Assembly: GCA_000934385.1 (NCBI GenBank)
Contig: KN880525.1
Span: 25,139 to 89,138 of the forward strand
Direction: 5' to 3'
Origin: Cylindrobasidium torrendii FP15055 ss-10
Lineage: Eukaryota > Basidiomycota > Agaricomycetes > Agaricales > Physalacriaceae
DNA: 64,000 bases
Under the pieces are notes generated by a model. It did no database searches. It worked only from the letters and a program-made list of their open reading frames with translations, and had not been told where the DNA came from. Shown here in pieces: positions 11,919 to 23,138 of the stretch. The position numbers and the translations under genes are program-made. The number at the start of each line of letters is the position of its first letter. Positions within the stretch are counted from its first letter, which is position 1.

Positions 11919-12207
11919 GCTGATGGAGGGAGGCAAGTTGTAGCCTCAATGGATTTGATGATACTGCTACCGAGCTTGAGTGTGGATGATTCTGTTGGTT
12001 ATGTAAGTCTGGGTTAAGTACATGAGTTTGGAGCTATTGAAGCGCCACGGATGGCTTTCTGCTGCTTATTGCGCTAAAATCCACAGTGTACTCACTGCTC
12101 ATTACTCACTGCATAACACCAACATAACACTATGAGCTTGGCAAGCGCAAAGCGTCAAAGGAGGTGTATCTTTAGATTCTTACTTGTGACACCCCTTACT
12201 ACGTATA
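11919..12207. other. Intergenic upstream region
   Basis: Upstream side of the unknown minus-strand gene and 5' flank of the tRNA. Contains the short repeated phrase ACTCACTGCTCATTACTCACTGC. No gene seen. Confidence 0.5.
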
Positions 12208-12286
12208 TCCGGTATGGTGTAACGGCTAACATTGCCGCCTTTCAAACACATCGCGGCAGCTCGGGGTTCGATTCCCCGTACCGGAA
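12208..12286 (+). tRNA. tRNA-Glu(UUC) with a 7-nt intron
   Basis: Cloverleaf: acceptor TCCGGTA pairs with TACCGGA, the T arm is CGGGG-TTCGATT-CCCCG, and the D arm equals that of the other tRNA-Glu genes here. The anticodon stem GCCGC/GCGGC encloses 14 nt, CTTTCAAACACATC. Removing 7 nt (AACACAT) after position 37 leaves the loop CTTTCAC with anticodon TTC. Five T's follow five bases after the gene as a pol III terminator. Total length is 79, which is 72 plus 7. Confidence 0.88.
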
Positions 12287-13178
12287 CACTTTTTGTGGAC
12301 CTACTTACGCTCCCCGGGTACACTGAGCAGTGCCACAGTAGTCAACGTTCAACGTTCAACCGTCATACTACTGTCCGCCCAGCGCCGTTTGCGGCGCGCG
12401 CGCGCGCTGCTTTGGTATATGCGGGCAAGCTCAGCGCTGAACCCGAGGACTTAATTCCCCAACTAAGTCCTGTTATACTTAGCTTCGACTTGGAGGGTCC
12501 GAACTAAAGCGGCCATGCCTCTCATGACTTTGCGTGCTCAGAGGAAGCGTAGAAAAATACCTTCTCTGTGTAGATGGCGGCACCTTGTGATTTTTTGTCC
12601 AGTCAAAGATAGACTAGCAGCGGCTACCTTTATGGCAGAATACCGACTTCATTCATCACTCTCACGAAGTCATGCATATGTTTTAAGTGCGCATGCAGGG
12701 GTGGGTGGGCCGGAGGAAACAGGGCGAGGCGTACTCCCTTGCAGACGTGCGGACGTATCGGAGGGTTCAGGCCTCCGGAGCGAAGACTATGCAAGCATAT
12801 TGTGCTATTAGCATTGTTCAGGCGTAGGGTAATACGAAACGGCTTATGAAGTTCCGTTAGTTACTTTTTAGTTTGACAGTATTTATGCAAGGGTCTTTTT
12901 CTATGACAGAGTTTGCTTGGAGAGAAATTGACAACCCTTGACCCGTTGTTGGATCCCTCACTTTAATCTACAGCAAACAACAAAGTTTTGGACAATTTTG
13001 TTTTGCGTGAACTTGCTGGGAACCAGGCTCAAGTTCATCACGCCAGTCAGGCGCCAACTACGCATCGTCCACACCAGTGCACTGCACGCCAGTAAGCAGT
13101 TAATTATCAAAGGTGATGCATGCTTTACCCCGCACACTTTTCTTCTTAGGCCCAGTCTTCTCTTGGAGGCTAGTACAA
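12287..13178. other. Gene-free stretch between tRNA-Glu and its remnant
   Basis: Contains a short CG dinucleotide run at about 12391-12407 and a repeated CAACGTT phrase near 12340. The longer open frames are not protein-like. A CTCCCCGGGTACA string at about 12310 resembles the subterminal sequence of the nearby transposon but is too short to call. Confidence 0.4.
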
Positions 13179-13222
13179 TCCGGTATGGCGGTAGCTGGGG
13201 GTTCGATTCCCCCTTCCAGAAC
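13179..13222 (+). pseudogene. tRNA-Glu remnant with internal deletion
   Basis: TCCGGTATGG at the 5' end and AGCTGGGGGTTCGATTCCCC at the 3' half match the tRNA-Glu(UUC) at 12208, including its G-G in the acceptor stem rather than the G-A of the CUC genes. The D loop and the whole anticodon arm are missing, and the acceptor end is changed to TTCCAGA. No T-run follows. It keeps the B box but cannot make a tRNA. Confidence 0.75.
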
Positions 13223-13264
13223 TTCAGAGAGGCTCTGTATCTTTCTGTGGGAAGAATAATGTAT

Positions 13265-13884
13265 GCGTGACTTAGGGCGGCGGGCCTATGCTCCCCGGGG
13301 GGTACAGTACCGGTACCGTACCTATGCCCAATTTAGGAGGGGTACCGTACCGTACCGGCACGTGATGGAAACATGTGACCTGCGCCACACCCTGCGTTTT
13401 GCTTGTTTTTCGGGCTGTTTTCCTGTTTGTTTCTCGCATCTGCGTGAGTGGTACACTAGATATGGTCTAAAGGCATACTATTCAACGCGTTTGAGCCTCG
13501 TAATGGCGGCTTTTGACCCCACAATGGCTCTGGATTTAGACATCTTTTGGAGCAGCCTCACAATGGCCCAATGACTTTCAATTTATACTAAAGTTGCAGC
13601 CCTTGGGGATCCCAAAGAAAGCCATGCCACTCCCCCCAACGCCTGGGTGCCCGCCGATCATCCCGCCGCCCGCTCCGTGCCGTGAATCGTGATCCGAAGC
13701 CTACACGTGATATTGTCACGTGAATGCATCATGTGATAGGTACTGTACCTACCGCCGACCGGTCCTACCCTGCCAGCCGCTGCCAGCGGGGGGTGTGCAG
13801 TACATGGTACAGTACGGTACGGTACCGGTACCTATGCAGGTACCTATGTTTTGGGGGGGTTAGGTCCGCCGCCCTAGCGTGACT
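13265..13884. mobile_element. hAT-like miniature transposon (MITE), complete, with target duplication
   Basis: The element proper is 13273-13876 (604 bp). Its ends are inverted repeats: TAGGGCGGCGGGCCTA on the left and, read inward on the other strand, TAGGGCGGCGGACCTA on the right, with one mismatch in 16. It is flanked on both sides by the same octamer GCGTGACT (13265-13272 and 13877-13884), a perfect 8-bp target-site duplication. An 8-bp duplication with a TAGGG terminus fits the hAT superfamily. Subterminal regions are packed with GGTACC/GTACCGTACC motifs. There is no transposase frame, so it is non-autonomous. Internally 13704-13722 is a CACGTGA hairpin. A second copy starts at 63687. 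It lies 187 bp beyond the stop of the helicase gene. Confidence 0.88.
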
Positions 13885-14062
13885 GCTACATTACCGTACC
13901 TATGCTCAAATGCTTTGCATCCATGCAGCAAAAGATACCTTCAACGTTTTCTAATCCATTGAAAACTCTAGGATAATGGCATAGCGTTATAATGACAGCT
14001 ACTTCCTCCAGATCCGTTTGTACAGTGCGCGAAAATGTATTGACAAATGAGAGCATGGTTTG

Positions 14063-17038
14063 TTATTCAAGCCCTCCGTACCGAAGGTCTGCATTTGCTT
14101 CTAACCAGTTGAGCCAACTCTTCAGATAACTTCCACCGTGCTTCACAGTTGATGAATCTCCAACAACACACTTGCGAATAGTTAGCGTTGAGAAAGGCAT
14201 GGTTCAAAAAGAACTCACTAGATGTCGTCTCGCTCTTGTCATTGCCACTGGTATCTCGTTGTCAAAAGTGTTAAGTGATGACTCTTTACAGTCCGGACAT
14301 ACCATTGAGACGCCGTTTCTCTTTCAGGAAGCCCACTTCACGCTAAGGATACTTGTGAGAGCAGCGCAAGCTTCATATTCATGTCCTCTCACCTTGTCAT
14401 TACTCCTGACCATGCTGATAATCACAGTGTCCTTCTCTCTTCCTTGCATCCCGTCGACCGTGCCGATTTCCAATCTTGGCCCATGTTGGGGCCGCAGGAG
14501 CGAGTTGAGAAGAGTCACTTGAGCTTGATATGGGGAAATGATAGCGATTTGGGATGGCTCCAACCCAACCTCGACCTATTATCTTCAGCTTGCTATCGGC
14601 ATTTGACAGAACCGAAAAGACAAACCAATTTGTCGATGTACGACTTGACTACCATGGCCTCATTTTCATTGCATTTGGAACCCTCGTCCCCATCGCCATC
14701 CGTGCGCTCGAAATATTCGCATCCAGCGGTATCGAAGAAGACCACCGGCGTCTCCAACATTTCTTTAACGGTTTCTTCATCGACACCTTCTGCTTCTACG
14801 ACATCGCTGAGCAAGTGCTCGGCAACCGACTCGTGCGAGTCGAGCCTGTTACCGTACAATGTCTTTGACGGGAACTCGCAGATTTTATTGTGCATGCTGA
14901 CAAGGCGTTCAGTAAATAGCTGGCACTGGGCATTCACGGCATACCGGTATTGAACGTTGAGCATCCGCTTGATACGGTTGCCGTACATTCTCTCCAGGCG
15001 CTCAAACAGTGTGGTTTCCAGCGAGCGTGGAGGGACTAGGGAAGGCACTCGCGGCTTTGATGTGGGTACGGCCGTTTTCTTCTCTGCGCCCTCCTCGGTT
15101 TCGTCCCCCGACGAGTCAGATTCGTCATCTTCCTCTTTCGTTGGTGCCGCTTTGGCAGAGGGCTTGGATTTATTCGTGGCAGAGGACTTATCCTTAATCC
15201 CCTGCTTCTGTTGAAGTTTCTTCTTCTTGTCGAGGGACAGCACCGTCGGAGGGAGTTGCTTCGGGTCTCCAGCCAGGATGAGTTTCTTAGCCTTGAATAT
15301 CGGCACCCAGCATACCTTCACAAATCCGTTTGTATGACATGAAGTTCAAGAGCGTATACACTCACTGCCTCCATTGCCTGGGTAGCTTCGTCGATGATCA
15401 CAACGTCAAAATCATGTCTTCGAATTTGCCTCCCACCGGCAGAGTGACAGGTAGCCAAAATGACTTGAGCATCGCCCACTACCGATTCAACTACGCCGCC
15501 TTCGCGCTTGCGATGCCTGTAGGTGTCAGTCACTGGGATCGAAGAAGATGCAGTCTACCCACTCTTTTCGAAGAGCCTTGACCTCGTCCCACAACTTCCT
15601 GCGCTCTGCGCCTTTGGGGCGCTTCCCTTTGGCACCTTTGCCTGTCCCAGACAGAATACCCAAGGTTGTCTCGAGCTCCGTCTGTACATCCTTAGCCAAA
15701 GCTGCCTAGCATAGTCAGTAGACGCCGATATCGAGTACACAAAGAACAGACCTGGTCCGTTCGAGAAGCTTGCACCTCAAGCGTCGAGTCTAATATATTT
15801 TGTGTTGCCATAACACGCGCTGGATGGCCAATGCGTGTGACTTTGAGTTTGTCCCCTTTCCCTTCGGACGGTATGGCAAGGAGTCGCTCGAGTATGTTGT
15901 CCACGGATAAGTTTGATGCACCGCACACAAGGATGCGTTTGGGCTTCTCGTTGGGACTGGTTCTGGTAAGTTGGCGGATGAGCTCAATCAGCGTGTGCGT
16001 CTTTCCAGTCCCTAGTGAGACTTAGGAAAGAGCATTCAGACGACGGGGAGAGCTTACCGGGAGGCCCGTGTACACTGTATACAGGCTACTTCTGGAGACT
16101 CTAGACAGAATTTGATGGCGTCTTTCTGGCTCTGGTTGAGGTTTGTGTCGAAATATTCGATAGGTGGTACGGGGACTAAATTCGAGACCTCGCTCATTGC
16201 CATCAATACTTGAACAAGTGGCGTTAGTTGAGGTACATTCTTGTCATCGGTCTGAGGCCAGGTATGTGAATGTAGGACAACGTGAAATGGATTGACATTA
16301 CATTAGAGCCCTTGATAGTCTTTTCGAGCGCATCTATAGCTTTGTCCATTCTATAGCTATGTTGGTATCCAGTGGATGGTAATAGCTGGCGTACATACCT
16401 GTCGTATGTAACGCTATTTGCAATCTTTACGACGCGACAACGTTCTGGTAAATCGGTGTCATCTGAAGTATCCGACGAGTCCAATGCCATGACAATGCGA
16501 GTGTCAGACACCTGTTTAAACTCGTAAAGTAGTCCTTAGATTATAGAACGAGCTGACCCTATAGACCACACCTTCTGCGGGTTTGGTCTCTGATGTTGTC
16601 GATGTCGCCTTCTTTGCTTTCTTTGCGGATGACCCGCCTGGCGCTGTTACATTCGCCTCGATGCGTGCCAAATCACCGGGGCTTTGTGCTTTGAGTCAAG
16701 TATGGCTTTACGGTTGTGGGTTCCCCACGAACCGAAGGGTGTGAGGAGGGAAGCTTGGGGATGTGTGGTATGCTGATGGACGTTCGAGTTCAACAAGCCT
16801 ACAGTACTGTCAGAGTGTCGTTCCGGTGTTGACAACGGTCAACGTACGTTTTCCCGCCCAGTCCAATATTCATTGACGCGACACCCAGTCCATTCAGAGC
16901 CAGCCCTTTCTGTTCCAGCAGTTTTGGACCACAGTTCGACAGAAGCAGTGAGCTGCGTTCTATTTCAGCCGCCCGCTCGTCCACGAGCAGTTTGCGTTGG
17001 CGCGATATAAACGCGTCGAGCGCTGCTTCCGATGACAT
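14063..17038 (-). CDS. HCS1: SF1B DNA/RNA helicase, IGHMBP2/Hcs1-type
   Basis: 5'-3' helicase of the Upf1-like family related to human IGHMBP2 (SMUBP-2) and yeast Hcs1. Motifs in order after splicing: N-terminal RQRKLLVDERAAEIE and LALNGLGVASMNIGLGGKT (the SMUBP-2 beta-barrel); Walker A GPPGTGKT; Ia VCGASNLSVDNILERL; Walker B DEATQA; III LAGDPKQLPPTV; IV MLNVQYR; V IGTVDGMQGREKDTVIIS; VI VAMTRARRHL, restored by removing two small introns. A lysine/acidic insertion of ~55 residues follows motif III, as in other fungal members. The last exon encodes CVVGDSSTVKHGGSYLKSW and stops at 14063-14065. About nine exons. There is no R3H or AN1 zinc finger at the C-terminus, which argues for Hcs1-type rather than full IGHMBP2 architecture. 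Confidence 0.92.
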
Positions 17039-17532
17039 CGTGGGCAAGAGTCAAGTTCCAAAGGTATTGATTGAGTCCGGATCCACTTGCTTCAGTACCA
17101 TCACCATGATCGCACACCGCTCACCCTTGGACTCTCTCTTTCGTTATCGCCTTATGCATTTTCTGGTGGACATAACGAGCCCAGGAAACTGTCTCTTTGA
17201 GAGTCGAGCCTTACAGATCATCATCCACCTTACACTCGCGTAGCAGCCATGTCTCACAGCCACTTCGCATTCCAGAAGAATAATACGGTAGATACTACTA
17301 TATTTTCCACTGCAACCTCGAGCGAAGTATCTCGTGTATCAAGGGAGCCCAAGGGTCCTCATCTTACAGACTCCATCCAATCCTCCAGCATTCTTTTCTT
17401 TGTGCCATCCGCGCATACAACCTTTTGCGAACCTAGCATGTCTTCGCCATCATCGTCCGGAGCCAGTGCGACCACAATGTCGTCGGTGAGCTGTGGCAGA
17501 AGAAGCCTTAGCTTTGCAGCTTGCTTGCACAC

Positions 17533-18802
17533 CTACGACGATGAGGCAAATGTGAACAGCCTCTTTGGTTTGGTGATGAAAGAGGCAATGTGTGCCATGA
17601 TTTCGAATGGTAAAAGGCCGGGTGACTTGGTTTGAGGCGCGACGACTGCTCCAAAGCCATCGGCGAGAGTGTCAAGGTGCTCGGACAGATGGACGAGTGC
17701 CGTGACACCGGCCATCTTGCGCTCGTTACCGTAGCAGTCGGGCGCAAATACGAGTGGGAGCGTGTGCTGGACCTTGCTAGTGACAGGATCCCACGAGAGG
17801 AGCGCGCAATGGCTGATGGAGAACAAAACACCATAAACAATGCCTTGGGGCGTCGATGACTGCAAGAATTGCAGGCATTTCATTACTGCGGCGCGTAGAT
17901 GGTCTTCATTTGTCAGGCTGGCAGCGATATGTACAGCCACATCGTTTCGGATCCACCAGGTAGTCGTGTTGGCCGGCAAATACTTGAGAAGTTCCCTCAG
18001 ACATTTTTGCTTGAGGTTACAAGTGAAGGAGAACGAGGTTGTCCTCTGACTATTGAATGTGTAGAGCGCGGGGTGCAATACCGTTGCTGCCAGGCATAGC
18101 TCGACAGTGGTCCTTGGTGAATAACTGCACAGAGGATGACTGGGCGGCCTGTCGCAGTTGAAGCAAAGCTCGGGGAATGGCATGGCACATGAGATGCACG
18201 ATGATCACCTCCGCAAGGCGCTTGCGCACGGGGGTAGCAATGCTTGCAGCAGGCGCAACAATGTCTGCGACCACCTCAGCTCTGAGAGAGTCGTAAGTCT
18301 TCAATATTGCTGCGTCAATACTGCAGAGGCGGGGGTGGTTCGAGCAACGCCGCCGTCCATCTACACTCCACCGGGGCTTTGGCACCACACGAAGGGTTCC
18401 CATACAAGTCAAAGCCGCCAAGGTATCCGAGAAATTCCTCTTCTGTCGAGGGCATATGTCGGAGGCTGAAGAAAGGAAGATTCCCTTCGTGGGATATGAG
18501 ATTGTTGAGGTCAATCTCGTAGGTGTACTCGACGTCTGAAAATCCTGGACGAGTCCGTATCTCACCATAGTAAGAATGTTCATCGTCTTCGTCTTCGGAT
18601 CCGCCGCGCATGTTATCCTGGAGCACCTTTTCTAGTTCGTTGCGTTTACGCGCCAGCCACTCTTCCCACGCCTGCGGGTTTATGGAAGACGGCACCTCTT
18701 CCATGCATCCACACCAAGGCCTTCATGATAGCCGTCAGAGCCTTGAAAATGGATAAAGTAGTGGTTATTGTAGCGCCAAACAATGCAGCCGCTTGTGCCC
18801 AT
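17533..18802 (-). CDS. Conserved basidiomycete-type unknown protein, frame possibly broken
   Basis: The likely start at 18802 (MGTSGCIVWRYNNHYF, then GSDGYHEGLGVD) belongs to a common basidiomycete family of unknown role. The next stretch (EEVPSSINPQAWEEWLARKR) is in a different frame with no usable intron between, so a frameshift near 18710 is suspected. Two introns then restore KAPVDIDAAILKTYDS (46 nt) and IVHLMPPSHPLCSYSP (40 nt). A C-terminal LPFEIMAHIASFITKPKRL resembles an F-box. The frame hits TAG at 17533-17535, but coding-like sequence continues in the same frame to a GTAAGA donor at 17367 (LTDDIVVALAPDDDGEDM). Either a 30-nt intron (17507-17536) removes the stop, or the gene is decayed, or there are sequence errors. 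Confidence 0.5.
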
Positions 18803-19159
18803 GGTGAAAGTGTAGAGTGGATTAGCGGTACTGGCGTGGGACCGACACAAGTAAGTGCGTCGACCTTCTGAGGCTTGTGGTCAACACGCGCGTACGGTTC
18901 CGAGTCCCGACGCGGTCACGTATTTCCTCGCGTGGAAACTATCCATAAGAACAATCAGCCCACCGTATGCCTGTGTGTCGCATTCTTCACAAGTTGCAGA
19001 TTACTTGCAATAGCTAGTCAACTCTCTCCATCAAAGCGCAAGCACATCCTTTCCCGACCGGCCTGGTGGTTGTATCCCGAGCCAAAGCAGCCATTAAATA
19101 TGATATCAAATAAAATACGAGGGTTCGAGTAAACTACACATGTCCAATAATTCTCTCCA
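18803..19159. other. Intergenic
   Basis: Upstream flank of the preceding minus-strand gene and 3' flank of the membrane pepsin-like gene. No gene, tRNA or repeat was recognised. Confidence 0.5.
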
Positions 19160-21192
19160 CTAATCTATTTGATGACCGGTGGCCCTAATATCCTGCGATG
19201 AAGAACCGCGCTTGTGTGTGCCCACCATTTCCGGAGATGGTGACCTGCTGCTGACTGGCATACGCGAATAAGCAGCAGGCGGATACTCGACTATACTCAG
19301 CGATGATTTGTTGTGATGACCAAAAGTACGGAAGTTGTTCATCGAGCTCGCAGACGGCGGACGGGAAGGGTGCTCTGACATTAGGGAATCAGAGCTCGGG
19401 TTGCGCGCATGACCAACTCCCATCCCAGAGTGAGCGTCTTGTGCGGCTGCAGCATTTGGCCTCAGGCTCATGACACTGTGATGACCATCGGCATGCATCC
19501 CTAGCTCGGCGTAGGATGTCACATTGGAAGCGCGCTTCCGATACCGTTGATGCTCGCGCCAAAATTTGCGCCTCCGAATCCATATGATCAAGGCTATGGC
19601 CACGATGACCATGACACCTGCTGCGACGGCTATGCCGATGAGCACAGGAGTGTTGTCTTTGTCGTCGTCGTGATGTTCAGAGTCTCCATCGTGTTCAGAG
19701 TTATCGTCGGAACTTTCATTAGAGTGGTCGTCGTCGTCGTCCGAATCATCGTCATCTCGGCGGATTTCTTGGACAATGATGGCAGGGTGTGCTGCGGCCT
19801 TGGACAAATCTGACTTGACAGAAACGCCCTCCTCTGGAAGATGGTCTGTATTTTGGATTCACGCCTAGGGGGAACTCACCTGTCTCGTTGCTCACAGAGA
19901 GAAGCTGGATGTACGGGCCTTCGCCGGTAATGTTGTCGCCAGCATGAGCCAGCATATATACGTTTCGCACTGAGGATGATGTGAGCTTCCTAGGTCATCA
20001 GTCGGAGACTGCAGAGAGGTACCAAATGACCAGCCCAGAGTGACACCGTCGTGCTCGTCTTGTAGAGGTTGGAACTGTTGCTAGTTAGCGAGACAGAAAG
20101 GCGACAGTATGTGAGGCTCACTGGGCCAGCACATTGACCCTCAGTTAGAGGCGAACTCAATATAACCGTGTCCCAAGGATGGATCGGATACATCTCGCCA
20201 CCGATAATTACAGATGTCCCAATTCTTGTATCGCAGGGCAGACTCCAAAGACCATTAACGAGTTCAGCACCTCCGATGTCGCTATAGATAGCATGGGCAA
20301 CGTTTCTGTGAACCAAATTAACCTCTAACGCGAAGCTAGTTCAACCAGACACTCACGCGGGTACCAGGCTGTACGGCGATGCCAGCGACAGAGCTATAGG
20401 TCCTTTGAGATCAATCGGATGGTCCATTGTATGCGCGACTATGCTGGTCTTCATCGCAATACTGAGGAAATTTTGACTGGATTCTTGACCGTTTGAAGGC
20501 GACAGGAGTGCAGGGATATGGGGCATTGCCAATACAGTATCCAATCGAGGGATATCCTTTCCAACAGCCAAAGTAACTTCGCCAGGCGCAGCGCGGTCTA
20601 TAAGTCATCAGAGAACATGTCTATAAGGTGCTGCAGAAGCGACTGAGAAATGTGTTGACTTACCGTCATTACGCTCGAAGAATAAGGAAATGTATCCCGC
20701 CGTTGCTTCGAGATTGTTATCATCTTGGATTTTTTGGTGTTGTACTACAAGAAGGAAGTGGAGTGAGTGTGAGGGAGTAACGAGCGCTGAGCGGAGAGCC
20801 GACGTACGTGAAAAGTCGATACCAGAAACGTTTATTACTGCGGCGACGACCTTCAGCTCGGTGCTCTTTTTGTGGGGTGACGCATACCTATATCCTGCCC
20901 ATGGCTTGCTGCAGAAAGTAGTACATTGGACCTGAGGACGGACGCAAGGCTTTTCAAGCCGTTACACCTGGAACTTGAGAAGGAGTTCGTACCTGCCCAT
21001 TTCAAGGCGTAGAGTAGCATCCGCTCCAATGATAGCATTGTTGGTGGCAATGATGGCGGGGTCGCGGTCATCTAATGTCGGATGTGCCCCCTCATGTAAA
21101 CCGGTGCGTAAAGCGCAGACATCCAGCGCCAGCATAAATAGAAAAACAAGTAGCTGAACCCCCATGACTCCAGAGAAGGAAGAAACGGTCAT
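19160..21192 (-). CDS. Membrane-anchored pepsin-like (A1) protein, probably inactive
   Basis: Many short exons. The N-terminus carries a secretion signal (MGVQLLVFLFMLALDVCA follows a short leader). The middle contains a stretch close to the C-terminal lobe of fungal A1 aspartic proteases: AHAIYSDIGGAELVNGLWSLPCDT, then SVIIGGEMYPIHPWD and a cysteine in TEGQCAGP. An acidic run (DDDDSDDDDDHSNESSDD) precedes a single transmembrane helix (LIGIAVAAGVMVIVAIALIIW) with a positive stop-transfer RRRK, then a ~120-residue disordered serine-rich cytosolic tail. Where the second catalytic DTG is expected I see ASPYSLVP, and no DTG occurs in the N-terminal lobe exons. Inference: type I surface protein with a non-catalytic pepsin fold. 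Exon assembly in 20600-21000 is less certain than the rest. Confidence 0.7.
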
Positions 21193-21473
21193 GGTGGGGA
21201 AAGAGACAGAAAGAAGTGGCGCGAGAAGATGAAGGAAAACAGGCGTTGGGCACACACCCGGCGCTTCCCTTTTTTAAATAAGCTCGGTAAGCACAGCCCG
21301 TGCGCAGTGGCTATCAACAAGTTGCAAAGGAAGTTCCCGTGTATCGTACACATTTCCCATCGCAGTTCGTGCTGTGGGCCATGCTGAAGCCATTCTCAGA
21401 TCACGCGATGGACGTGCGTAAGGCCGGCACGCCTCCCGTCGAGCTTGCCAGCCACCAGATACATTGAATGTTC

Positions 21474-22904
21474 CTATGAACTACCACTAGTTCTTTGAAA
21501 GTTTTCGCGCAGAATCTGGTTTTGTCTAACCAGCAACAAAGCGTAGAGCATCTCCACGCGCTATTCGCCATAGTCAGGCCAATGTTGCGAAAGCAGAGAT
21601 TACTGACTGGTACTTCGACCTTGTACTCTTTTGCAAGACGAACTACCTCGCCTACAATGACCTCGACCTCAAATGGATTGCCTTTTTGCGCATCCAAGGC
21701 CATGCTCGGTGTATGGTTGCTATCCGGAGCGGTGTGTAACTTGGCCGTGTTGGTGATGGTACGGTCAGCATGCTCCGAGGGAAGACCTTCTTCAGTGTCG
21801 GGGAACCCCATTGCTCGTCCTTGGCAGATGAGCTCGGGTGTCAGAGGTCATTGAAACGGACTCGCCTAGTTTGACCAACTCTTGGAGTGTTGCACGGAGC
21901 GCTGGGATCGTATGCTCGTCGATGAGGTGAGCAGTCTTGGGGAAGCGATATGGCTCGTACGGTACGGCCGGGTCTGTAGGCGGGTCGCGGAAGATGGCAG
22001 GCAGACGGTATCCCGTAAGCGTAGCGAGAGATGCGAACGCCAAATTCCAGAAGTTCTTCATGAATTTGCGTCGCTGAATTTCGGGTACCATTGTCACCTC
22101 GCTCCCTCCTTGTTTGAGTATGTTGTACATGTCGCCGACGAGCGCATCTTCCTCTGGGGTGTTGATAGTTGTGGTAAAGTCACGATATCTGTAAATTCCA
22201 ATTGTTGGGCGGTCCTACAAGAGAGCCTAAGAGTTAGACAAACGGATGTCGAATGTTAGACTGTTTCTCACGCCTTCGCCATGGGAAACAACGTTGGGAG
22301 CGACAAGGTTTGTGCCAATGTAGACACAAGATCCAATGATGCTGGGCTCTTGACCGGCCGCCTTGAGTGTATGATAAAGCTCGTCTTCAACGTTCAAGCC
22401 ATTCTGAAGAATCAAGTAGGTCGGTTGCTTGAATTTTGATAAATAAGGCTCCGTGATAATGGGTTCCAGGATCTTTGATGTCTTGACCACCTCGGGCACA
22501 CACTTGGTAGTCAATACGACATAGTCGTACTGCTGGTCGGCCGCGGTGAGTACACTCGGACACACTAAAATTCCAGGTCAGACACCAGCAAGTGAGCGAG
22601 AAGATTACTTGCATCTGTCAGGTCGCCAGCCCTTAATATCTCCGTATCGACGGCTCTGGATGTGCATGCCTTGGTCTGTACACGATTAAAACCGCGTCAT
22701 TCCGATAGAGATATTCGACAACCTTGACATATTTGATAATTGCTTCTAGCCACAACGGTTACACGCGCAAGACCGCTTCTCTTGAATACATGGGCGTCTG
22801 AATCCTCGTCAAGCGTTGATGCAGGAAATATCCGAAGTATCCTCACAGACGGCCCCGATGGCACCGTAGCCAACGACGAGGATATTCCTCATATCTTTGG
22901 CCAT
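21474..22904 (-). CDS. Ketopantoate reductase (ApbA/PanE) family protein
   Basis: Starts MAKDMRNILVVGYGAIGAV, a Rossmann GxGxxG nucleotide-binding loop. The next exons give YDYVVLTTKCVPEV, TYLILQNGLNVEDEL and IIGSCVYIGTNLVAP, the usual ApbA N-domain order. The C-terminal helical domain follows: RRKFMKNFWNLAFASLATLTG (with the conserved K and N), then NPFEVEVIVGEVVRLAKEY and, across a last intron, VPRVEMLYALLLVRQNQIL to TAG at 21474. Homologues reduce 2-dehydropantoate to pantoate with NADPH, but fungi carry several paralogues, so the substrate is not certain. About 390 residues. Confidence 0.85.
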
Positions 22905-23138
22905 GCGAAGTTGTCGTGGAAGAGAGATAGCACAGGGCAAGCAAAGAAGACATCGTATCTGGCACAATCCAAATCGTTTGTCGTAACAGGCAATTTGCCG
23001 CCGCCATTGCGCATTCGGTGAACGGGCCGACGATCGGCCGTGGCCACCGACTACGATTGCCCGATGTAGATTGACCATAGGAAAGGACATATTGTGTGTT
23101 CCCTATAGGTGGATGCGAAGGAAGATGTATACATATAT

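Noticed and set aside
12391..12407. CG dinucleotide run as possible Z-DNA or regulatory element
   Set aside because: Only about eight repeats in an intergenic stretch; no further support.
13263..13574. Open frame sharing its C-terminal residues with one at 63702-63989
   Set aside because: The similarity is due to the two transposon copies, not to a conserved protein; upstream parts diverge with indels.
19660..19765. Valine/isoleucine-rich plus-strand frame resembling a membrane protein
   Set aside because: Antisense of the Asp/Ser acidic neck of the pepsin-like gene.
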